From Chaetoderma sp. LZ-2023a (Eukaryota > Mollusca > Caudofoveata > Chaetodermatida > Chaetodermatidae), in assembly GCA_034401795.1 (NCBI GenBank), contig CM067367.1:48834485-48898484 (forward strand): DNA of 64,000 nucleotides, given 5' to 3'. Shown here in pieces: positions 59,801-64,000 of the stretch. The notes under the pieces are model-generated. The model saw nothing but the letters and a program-made list of their open reading frames with translations, did no database searches and was not told where the DNA came from. The number at the start of each line of letters is the position of its first letter. Position 1 is the stretch's first letter. Both the position numbers and the translations under genes were made by a program.

Positions 59801-61493
59801 GTATTAGATTTTTGATTATGTAACAACTCATCTCGTGGAATATTTTGAAACTAATTTGACTGGAAGTTGTTGCCGCATATGGCAGCAACAACTTCCAGTC
59901 AAGTTAGTTTTAAAATATTCAACAGCTTACCTGTATTATTGCTTTTATACCACATTCTCAAACTATAGCTGGCACCTCTATAACAGAGCGTATATCCCGG
60001 GGTAGACACGGTTGGATATTTCTGATTGGTTGAAAAGTAAATCATGACAGCCACCGTAGGCTGTAGAGCTGTAGCAACATTTAGCTATTAAAGCCTGACT
60101 ATCTTTCTATAGCGGCATGATAAAAAAGCTTAAAACCACCTGCACAGTGTATGAGTTAGATCACCTGAATAGCTATCAAGAGATGAGATTAGTTATCCAT
60201 TAAACCGGGGTATGCTAGGTATGTGATACACTTGCTTCCATGACATAACAACACATGAATACACGTCGTTAACTGCTATAGGAACAGATCGTCTTAGTAT
60301 GTTTATTTGTATTATGTGTAACCGGGTCTCTAGAGATAAAGGACATCTGTCCTGTTTTGACGTTTCTAGCAGATCCACCAAAAAGGCGAATGACCTAAAC
60401 TTGGTATCACACACTTTGAGTAACTTAAGGCAATAAAGGTATTCATTTCTAGCTATTATCGGGTCATTTCTAGGTAAGCTCAATTCACCTTTCCAGAGTA
60501 TCCATCTATTAATCTGACGACATATGACGTCATAATCAGCTAAGTGCTGTTTAGGATTCCTTCTTAACCATTACGTCATAAATTACTCTATGTCTTTAAC
60601 TCTTAAAAGTCCGACACGTTGTAAGAATTGTATGTCTCTACTATTTAATAAATGCTTACCTGACCAGTTTTCTACAAATTGATAGAAAGAAATCGATCGA
60701 CCTCAACACCAGCGAGGCGTGGGTGGAGCTTAGCTAGAGATGGGCGGGGCATAGCTAAACATGGAAAAGGTCCATTGGCTGCGGGTGGCCATTTTGGATT
60801 TCTGGCTCTACCACATTTGGCTTAGATTTTCCAGACCTGCATTGGAGATTATCTTGTAACCAAATACTCCAACGTACAAAATCAACCATAAAACCTAACT
60901 TGCCAGAGGCTGTTCACGTACTGTGAGATTATGGCCATACTTTTACAGAAATGAAAGGTAGCCAAACTAATCACGCTAACTAAACCCTGTGAAATATCAA
61001 TTCGCAGACTGTACACGTCAATGTACAGCAACTATACAGGTAAGCTTCTGAATATTTTGAAATTAATTTGGTAGGGACCTACTACTGCCATAAGAAGCAG
61101 CAGCTCCCTGTCTAATTAGTTACAAAACATTCACCATGATTTGTATTACATCGCATATGACTTTGTCCTTTCGAATTCAAAGAGGGCAATCATTTTTGAA
61201 AGACATATGTTCTCTTTAATGCACGGAAATTAATTTGACGTGCAGTTGTTTCGCCCAGTGAAATTACTTAGCACAATAGTCTGCATTATTTCTTGTCTGT
61301 ACTGTCGCACTTGCATATAGACACTGACCGATTTAGACATGATCTAGAAAATGTATTATTTGCTGTGGATGTTGACTATTGGTTGCAATGTTCTATTTCA
61401 GGGGGATTCATCGTTGCGCTGGTGTTCTTTATATACAGTATCCGCTACGCTGTCATGAAGACTAGCCCTCCAGTTAGCCAACAAGTGCAATAG
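33742..61493 (+). CDS. PIP4P-like: TMEM55/PIP4P-like two-pass membrane protein (6 exons)
   Basis: The spliced coding sequence joins 33742-33748, 36498-36754, 41818-41861, 50284-50374, 55047-55101 and 61402-61493: 546 nt, 181 codons plus stop. All introns are GT-AG and phases chain without conflict. The proline- and tyrosine-rich N-terminus has PPPY (residues 9-12) and PPAY (45-48). A ribbon follows with CAHC (80-83) and CPYC (97-100), then membrane segments at about 115-133 and 147-169 and a short polar tail. IARCPYCRRISSAGR, GTYQHVARHGGYYFVW and IRYAVMK align with the C-terminal half of human TMEM55A/B, late-endosome/lysosome proteins described as phosphatidylinositol-4,5-bisphosphate 4-phosphatases. 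Human proteins are about 257-277 residues. The missing part includes the first ribbon and the CX5R motif credited with catalysis. A scaffold or lysosome-positioning role is therefore likelier than phosphatase activity, but that is inference. Confidence 0.85.
33970..34100 (-). repeat. family A-related hairpin fragment in intron 1
   Basis: GAAATTACTTCGATTGGAGA facing CTCAAATTAGTTTCTAAATA, a decayed hairpin core. Confidence 0.45.
34215..34592 (-). repeat. family A MITE copy in intron 1
   Basis: Inverse copy of the TAGAGTATCCAT subtype, with two adjacent TGACGTCA sites, a hairpin missing most of its loop-proximal part, GATCGATCGATC and both GC boxes. Confidence 0.88.
34700..35070 (-). repeat. 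family A MITE, diverged copy in intron 1
   Basis: CRE-like TGACGTCAC, AATAAACG, a hairpin with loop near TGCTATTGGCA, and a much altered left half. Confidence 0.7.
35071..36261. other. intron 1 remainder, nothing recognised
   Basis: Short open frames without domain or splice support. Confidence 0.4.
36262..36392. repeat. family B foldback MITE upstream of exon 2
   Basis: Near-palindromic: TTTGCAGGCCAAGAGAAGAC at the left and its near-inverse TCTTCTCTTGGTCTGCAAAT at the right. The centre is built on TCGATTATCGA. Confidence 0.9.
36498..36754 (+). CDS. TMEM55-like gene, exon 2
   Basis: The acceptor TTTTCTTGCAG precedes the exon and the donor GTGAGT follows it. The 257 nt encode the PPxY-bearing proline-rich region and the first CxxC pair (SCRFTCAHCAQVMV). 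Start phase 1, end phase 0. Foldback family B MITEs stand 105 bp upstream and 76 bp downstream. Confidence 0.88.
36831..36963. repeat. family B foldback MITE downstream of exon 2
   Basis: Same family and near-palindromic structure as 36262-36392, with centre TCGGTTATCGAG. The two copies bracket exon 2 within about 570 bp. Confidence 0.9.
37285..37605 (+). repeat. family A MITE with deleted hairpin arm
   Basis: The left boxes and hairpin left arm run directly into TACAATTCGTACAC, so the right arm is missing. The right half retains decayed CRE sites. Confidence 0.8.
38752..39118 (-). repeat. family A MITE with full hairpin in intron 2
   Basis: Inverse copy. Hairpin at about 38898-38995 with arms reading GTTGACTATTTTGAAATTAA and its inverse; GATCGATCCC and GC boxes follow. 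Confidence 0.88.
39215..39450 (+). repeat. family A-related hairpin fragment
   Basis: Short hairpin around TTTGACTGCTATTGCAAATA with a right half of decayed CRE-like sites. Other family boxes are absent. Confidence 0.5.
39593..39676. repeat. family B foldback MITE, partial
   Basis: TTGAAAATTTCCCACTGAAATG and TAGTCTTCTCTTGGCCTGC remain; the central palindrome is lost. Confidence 0.65.
40251..40290. repeat. (CTT)n microsatellite
   Basis: About 11 CTT units. Confidence 0.95.
40616..40684. repeat. (GGAT)n microsatellite
   Basis: ATGG/GGTG-type tandem units, encoding WMDG-like shadow frames. Confidence 0.9.
40834..41217 (+). repeat. family A MITE copy in intron 2
   Basis: Both termini present, hairpin at about 40950-41046, CAGGTAAGC at its foot and TGACGTCA in the right half. 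It ends about 600 bp before exon 3. Confidence 0.9.
41818..41861 (+). CDS. TMEM55-like gene, exon 3 (44-nt microexon)
   Basis: The acceptor TTTTCTTCACTTCCAG and donor GTAAGC bound it. It encodes FKPSGIARCPYCRR plus two bases of an Ile codon; the CPYC matches CPHC of human TMEM55. Phase 0 to 2. A CTG/CTA trinucleotide tract begins about 25 bp after the donor. Confidence 0.85.
41885..41944. repeat. CTG/CTA trinucleotide tract
   Basis: Mixed CTG and CTA units followed by a T-rich run, just inside intron 3. Confidence 0.9.
42210..44830 (-). pseudogene. LINE ORF2: endonuclease and reverse transcriptase
   Basis: The endonuclease starts near 44830 (LNCSGLNDILKHQLLLEKL, DIALLEETRL). It continues in the long frame 44654-43365 with SIYAPASHGPR, LILGGDFNCIL, TSCLDRIYVQ and TFSDHSVVSISI, the conserved order of APE-type LINE endonucleases. 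RT blocks follow in other frames: IPGRSLLTNAMMIRDVI with GLDNEKAFDRLEWDFLF (43178-42954), and VSQYCDDTTVFAG with LKINKDKSVGLFLGPW (42836-42210). The catalytic pair is CDD. At least one stop separates the first endonuclease block, and frame changes separate the RT blocks. It is inactive. Confidence 0.88.
44855..45608 (-). pseudogene. LINE ORF1-like frame, 5'-truncated
   Basis: An acidic, Ser/Asn-rich frame of at least 243 codons. It stays open upstream of the first ATG (reading YKWKCKVATN) to the junction with the next element. The C-terminal region is basic (KQEKSKKPKSN). It lies directly upstream of ORF2 in the normal LINE order. It is called ORF1 by position; I recognise no specific domain. 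Confidence 0.6.
45609..48115 (+). mobile_element. Penelope-like element remnant
   Basis: Separate frames show hallmarks of Penelope-like reverse transcriptase. These are NIKPADKGSATVIM (46229 region), RTFYLLPKIHKP with PPGRPIISDRGSES and LITLDVDSMYTSI (46425-46733), SGCAQGTRFSPSFANIYMAEW (46737-46970) and MYVDDIFLLW (46978 on). A C-terminal part carries RATRHISNTHLNEDNSVAEH, consistent with the GIY-YIG endonuclease end. The element is broken, with several interruptions, and moderately old. It lies head to head with the LINE at 45608. Confidence 0.85.
48116..48340 (+). repeat. unidentified repeat terminus
   Basis: ACAGTGGAACCTGTCTATTG followed by GGCCAC-type motifs. A related inverse motif occurs near 19390-19420, which suggests a dispersed element with this terminus. 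Confidence 0.4.
48506..48670. repeat. (ACT)n microsatellite
   Basis: About 165 bp of ACT/CTA units with a few ACA interruptions. Confidence 0.97.
48775..48842. repeat. (AAC)n microsatellite
   Basis: AAC units with occasional ACC. A family A left-end fragment (TTCCATTTTAGCCATGCCC) lies at 48729-48760 just before it. Confidence 0.95.
48843..49664. other. intron 3 remainder, nothing recognised
   Basis: No domain, splice-supported exon or repeat recognised. Confidence 0.4.
49665..49958 (-). repeat. family A MITE upstream of exon 4
   Basis: Inverse copy: TATGACGTCATAAT, CTGACGTCACAAT, AATAAACAT, a hairpin reduced to short arms, GCTTAGCTAGAATGGGCGG. Confidence 0.82.
50284..50374 (+). CDS. TMEM55-like gene, exon 4 (first membrane segment)
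   Basis: The acceptor is CTGTTTTCGACCACCAG and the donor GTACGT. Phase 2 to 0. It encodes SSAGRSAARNRAIIYAVV and continues through a hydrophobic stretch ending GIGVT. SSAGR corresponds to SSIGR of human TMEM55B. A family A MITE starts only about 23 bp past the donor. Confidence 0.85.
50398..50735 (+). repeat. family A MITE immediately downstream of exon 4
   Basis: Complete left half from AGGACCTTTCCATT. The left arm of the hairpin is largely deleted and the right arm retained; the CRE half ends at CTCTGGAAAGGT. It starts about 23 bp after the exon 4 donor, so it lies in the early intron. Confidence 0.9.
51306..51659 (+). mobile_element. family C TTAA MITE, complete copy
   Basis: TTAA flanks both ends. 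The inverted termini are about 40 bp: AGGTGCATATTCACACCAGA at the left, and at the right a tract ending TGAATATACACCT. Non-coding. The TTAA target is the signature of piggyBac-type elements, but no transposase is present, so family assignment is inference. Confidence 0.8.
51812..52165. repeat. 165-170-bp tandem repeat, about two units
   Basis: TTAACCCTTT recurs at about 51812, 51980 and 52140. Between them ATTCATACC(A/G)AAGG and ATTACATTTACTTGTG recur with the same spacing. The array stands just beyond the 3' end of the antisense gene at 52.3 kb. Confidence 0.75.
52265..55035 (-). pseudogene. broken antisense intronless gene, multi-copy invertebrate family
   Basis: Consecutive minus-strand frames read, from 55010 downward: GYNTRLSREQGHKVQFKTKA; YLRLGGMHARVLRMLAEEVV with AEREGEWLLHLVTFRQMLLY; VIDGSTHLWTIHWPTDGTVA; LVVTGEDPCPVEIANEDIWV with TSREEADIIIVQQ and VISDDTYVFVPLV; then SGCDTVACYFGIGKGSVVKA. 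I recall this block order from a large uncharacterised family in cnidarian, mollusc and lancelet genomes. The EEAD, SDDTY and SGCDT blocks resemble the acidic motifs of PIN/FEN-like nucleases, which is inference. A C-terminal Cys-rich stretch (CRVNGLPCTMFCTCYTVGC) follows. The copy is broken, with several interruptions, and occupies nearly all of the 3' half of intron 4, ending just short of exon 5. It may belong to an undescribed transposon; no terminal repeats were identified. Confidence 0.65.
55047..55101 (+). CDS. TMEM55-like gene, exon 5
   Basis: The acceptor TGTACTTTCTTTTACAG and donor GTAACG bound 55 nt encoding AGTYQHVARHGGYYFVWS plus one base. This matches the loop and start of the second membrane segment of TMEM55 (GTWKHARRYGGIYAAW in human TMEM55B). 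Phase 0 to 1. Confidence 0.88.
55191..55303. repeat. family B foldback MITE downstream of exon 5
   Basis: ATTTGCAGGACAAGGGAAGA at the left; the right end decays to GGCCAGCAAATAGA. It begins about 90 bp after exon 5. Confidence 0.75.
55451..55588. repeat. family B foldback MITE copy
   Basis: GTCCATTTGCACGCCAAGAG, a decayed central palindrome and the inverse right arm. It is the second B copy in the first 500 bp of intron 5. Confidence 0.8.
55965..56411 (+). repeat. family D hairpin MITE, forward copy
   Basis: It shares the hairpin core of family A (56164-56255; TTTGAAACTAATTTGACTGG), but its flanks are different: CAACCAATCAGAAAATGCC, GGGATATAAAAGCG and CTATCGCTTGAG. The inverse copy at 59678-60125 shares those flanks. 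Confidence 0.75.
56706..56844. repeat. (ACT)n microsatellite
   Basis: About 130 bp of CTA units with a single CAA interruption. Confidence 0.97.
57216..58325. repeat. tandem array of about seven 150-bp units with GACG tail
   Basis: A CCTTTTGAC-like motif recurs at about 57234, 57381, 57539, 57691, 57829, 57979 and 58127. Each unit has a C-rich block, a CAAAT(G/C)TAAA motif, GCTCATCCACTCCACATTGA-like text and CAAATTTGGTTGA. The last unit is followed by GGACGGACGAACGG-type short repeats and CGATTACAATA. This layout (about 150-bp core repeats, then an ACGG-type microsatellite) resembles the pearl/Helentron-like non-autonomous elements of bivalves. No coding capacity. Confidence 0.75.
58326..59677. 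other. intron 5 segment, nothing recognised
   Basis: No domain or splice-supported exon on either strand. A locally repetitive, ACTATGGTGGAA-like degenerate pattern lies around 58790-59030. Confidence 0.4.
59678..60125 (-). repeat. family D hairpin MITE, inverse copy
   Basis: Hairpin at about 59838-59931 with arms TTTGACTGGAAGTTGTTGCC and its inverse. The flanks mirror those of 55965-56411 across the whole length. The two copies are inverted relative to each other inside intron 5. Confidence 0.8.
60483..60774 (-). repeat. family A MITE lacking the hairpin
   Basis: Complete at both ends, but AATAAATGCTTACCTG shows the whole palindrome has been removed cleanly between the poly(A)-like hexamer and the splice-donor-like foot. 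Confidence 0.88.
61020..61140. repeat. hairpin module fragment near exon 6
   Basis: AACTATACAGGTAAGC followed by an imperfect hairpin whose loop is near TGCCATAAG. It ends about 260 bp before exon 6. Confidence 0.6.
61402..61493 (+). CDS. TMEM55-like gene, terminal exon 6
   Basis: The acceptor GTTCTATTTCAG is followed by 92 coding nt in phase 1: GFIVALVFFIYSIRYAVMK, then TSPPVSQQVQ and TAG. It completes the second membrane helix. No AATAAA is seen soon after the stop. The first close match is ATTAAA at 62037-62042, inside a family A MITE. Confidence 0.88.
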
Positions 61494-61889
61494 ATTGGCT
61501 GTGCATAAAACAGTGCCAGTGGGCTATACTTGTGATGAAGAAGGCTTTGCCAAAAATGTAAAAAGAAATTGACCGACTGACAGATCGTCTTATACTAGTT
61601 GCATGTTGGAAATGAAAAAAACATGCATCAAAGCCTGATGTACCGGAAACAGTCTGAATCTTTTCTGAAACATGTTAAACTTGCACCTCTTACAGATCAG
61701 AAACGACGCTGTTGATGATGCTGGGAATATGTTGCTGAATACTTTGAAGCTAACTCGAATGGAAGCTGTAGCTGCACGTGGCAGCATCACGTTTCAGTCA
61801 AATTATCTTGAACATATACAGCAAATGTCCTGCAGAGGTGTCTTGAAATTGCGACATGGTGTTTCATGTGTTAACGATTTAAATATGCA

Positions 61890-62224
61890 ATGGACCTTTC
61901 CCAGTTTATCCATCCGTCATATGACGTTATAATTAAATGCGTGACGTATAGGATAACGTCATGAATGATGAGATATAATCCGTCTTTAATGCTTAATAGC
62001 CTGACACGCTGTACGAATTGTATGTCTTTACCTTTTATTAAACATTCTGTTGAATATTTTGAAACTAGTTTGACTGGACGCTGTTGCTGCCATAGGTTTA
62101 CCTGTATAGTTTTCTGGAAATTGATATTCAGGGAGTTCAGCCATTGACCGATCCCAACACGAGCAATGTATGGGTGGAGCTTAGCTAAATGTGGGCGGAG
62201 AATAGCTAAAATTGGAAAGGTCCA
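61890..62224 (-). repeat. family A MITE in the presumed 3' UTR region
   Basis: TGGACCTTTCCCAGTTTATCC terminus, one hairpin arm missing, ATTAAA at 62037-62042 in the + sense, GC boxes and ATTGGAAAGGTCCA terminus. Confidence 0.88.
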
Positions 62225-62274
62225 TTAAGCAGTGTGTATATTGGCTGGCGATATCCAGATGAGTAGAGTATTTC

Positions 62275-62500
62275 AAAATATACCCCGCCCATTTCTAACA
62301 AAGCTCCTCCCACATTGTTTTTGCGCGTGTTGTAATCTATTTGAAACTTTGAAAGCTGGATTGACAAAATCTAATTTTCAAGGTAAATCCACAGGGAAGC
62401 TGTTGAATATTTTTGAAACTAAGTTGACCGGGTATTGTTGCTGCCGTGGGATCTGCTGCTTCACACGCCCGCAACAGCTCTCAGTATATTAAAACAGTAT
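62275..62500 (+). repeat. family A-related fragment
   Basis: ACCCCGCCCATTTC box and a damaged hairpin (GCTGTTGAATATTTTTGAAA). Diverged. Confidence 0.5.
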
Positions 62501-62605
62501 GTGTATTAAACTGTAAATTCAATAATTCTTACATATTCCTGACACACATTTCCATTTTTGTGCCGGCGCTACAGCAGTTTGATGGTGGCATCAAATAACA
62601 AATGA

Positions 62606-62886
62606 AAGTTTATCCATCGACCATCTGCCCTATATGCTGGCGTCATAATCATAACGTCATGAATAATTCGAAATGGTCCGTCTTTAACGCTTAATAGTCC
62701 GACACGTTATACGAATTGTATGTCGTTGCCATTTAAATTAGTTTCAAAAAATTTAACAGCTTATCTATATAGTTTTGTAGAAATTGATAGGCAGGGTATT
62801 CGAGGATCGATCAATCCCAACACGGCGAAAGGTGGGTGGAGCATAGCTAGAGGTGGGCGGGACATAGCCAAAACTGGAAAGGTCCA
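62606..62886 (-). repeat. family A MITE with one hairpin arm
   Basis: Inverse copy in which the left hairpin arm is missing, while the arm next to the donor-like foot remains; GATCGATCAATC and GC boxes complete. Confidence 0.85.
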
Positions 62887-63054
62887 TTGTCATGTAATCA
62901 TATATTCATTCACAATCTGTAGGACATCTAATTTTACATGTAGCTTAGAAACATTACCTATGCTGTATACTAACGATATTAAGAATTCTTATAGTCAAGT
63001 GCATAAACCATTTACTTGTCATGTCAGCCAAAACGGTTCACTTGTGGTCTTGTG

Positions 63055-63178
63055 AAATATCAATTTGAAGGGCAATGGAAGGATCTTTGAAAATGTATCG
63101 CTGGGTTGTTTAACAGTCATTCACATGGTAGTTTTCCAAAAAGAATAGTCTTCCCTTGACCTGAAAATGAACATTCAC
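63055..63178. repeat. family B foldback MITE, diverged
   Basis: AATATCAATTTGAAGGGCAA at the left and TCCCTTGACCTGAAAATGA at the right, with a decayed centre. Confidence 0.65.
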
Positions 63179-63472
63179 TAAGCAAAAAATTCAGATTTCC
63201 TTGACCAATCTATGCCATTAGATGACTAAGGAGAATAAGAAAATCACAACGGCATTGTTCAAACAATGCCATTGAAAATAATTCAGCAGTGCTGTTCAGC
63301 ATGCACATGAAGAGGCAGACAAAACAGTACAAAACACGTATATGTATATCACATGGAACCAACATTAACAGGCCACTAATATTTTAACAGTATCAGTTTT
63401 ATGATTGCAAGTTATTATCAAAGTGTTTTCTGATAACGTGATAACGCATGTTACCTTGCAGGTACTGGACCA

Positions 63473-63850
63473 ATTCACATTTCCAGAGTATCCATCTATC
63501 AATCTGACGTCATACGATGTCATAATCAGCTAAGCGGCGTGTACGATGGCGTCATAATCATTACGTCATAAATGCTTCTATATGGCCCATCTTTAACTCT
63601 TAATAGTCTGACACGTTGTACGAATTGTATGTCTCCACTATTTAATAAACATGCTGTTGGATATTTTGAAACTAATTTGACTGGAGAAACAGCGTCCAGT
63701 CAAGTTAGTTCCAAATTATGCAATAGCTTACCTGTATAGTTTTCTGAAAATTTATAGTCAGGGGGTTCAGTGATCGATCGATCCAATCACGAGCAAGGTT
63801 TGGGTGGAGCTTAGCTAGTGATGGGCGGGGCATAGCTAAATGGATAAGAC
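63473..63850 (-). repeat. family A MITE copy
   Basis: The CACATTTCCAGAGTATCCAT terminus marks the second subtype. CTGACGTCATAC, AATAAACATGC, a shortened hairpin, GATCGATCGATC and the GC boxes all appear in order. Confidence 0.88.
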
Positions 63851-64000
63851 CATTCAGGTTCAATGAAATGCGCTATCAAGGTGACAGTGCATAACACTAT
63901 GTAATATATGTAAATATATTTTTATGATATGAATAATTTTTAATTTGATTTCACTTTTTCTTATTTACTTTTATTCACCTCTTTTGTGAAGAAATGACGA

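Overview
This is a repeat-rich eukaryotic nuclear window, almost certainly from an animal and probably an aquatic invertebrate. Intron-split coding exons with GT-AG junctions, DIRS, Penelope-like, Tx1/L1 and Jockey/CR1-group retroelements, dense MITEs and long microsatellites all point that way. I cannot name the species or phylum from sequence alone.

The main host gene is a six-exon gene on the + strand, from 33742 to 61493, assembled here by splice sites and phase. Exons are 33742-33748, 36498-36754, 41818-41861, 50284-50374, 55047-55101 and 61402-61493. Every intron is GT-AG, the phases chain as 1, 0, 2, 0, 1, and the total is 546 nt, giving 181 codons plus stop. The product is a small two-pass membrane protein of the TMEM55/PIP4P family. 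It has a proline-rich N-terminus with two PPxY motifs, one zinc-ribbon-like pair of CxxC motifs and two C-terminal membrane segments. It lacks the N-terminal ribbon and the CX5R motif to which phosphatase activity has been attributed.

Layout. 1-3530: DIRS-type retroelement remnant. 4348-4528: CT-rich microsatellite. 6268-8157: two 263-bp arms of an apparently perfect inverted repeat. 9467-12172: 5'-truncated LINE with an open RT frame. 12.4-27 kb: MITEs and AT repeats, no recognisable gene. 27469-32324: a TTAA-type MITE split by a 4.49-kb insertion carrying a 14-bp target-site duplication; the insert holds a LINE fragment, a heat-shock-type promoter and an LTR-like stretch. 33.6-61.5 kb: the TMEM55-like gene, its introns filled with MITEs, an antisense Tx1/L1 LINE (42.2-45.6 kb), a Penelope-like remnant (45.6-48.1 kb), a broken antisense multi-copy gene (52.3-55.0 kb) and a roughly 150-bp tandem array (57.2-58.3 kb). 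61.5-64 kb: further MITEs.

The dominant repeat, called family A here, is a roughly 400-bp MITE with about 30 recognisable copies. It has about 16-bp terminal inverted repeats, a nearly 100-nt internal perfect hairpin, a consensus 5' splice site beside the hairpin, poly(A)-signal-like hexamers and repeated TGACGTCA (CRE) sites. A second family (B) is a roughly 130-bp near-perfect foldback. Copies of A and B flank several exons of the gene closely, in a form that could pair in the pre-mRNA.
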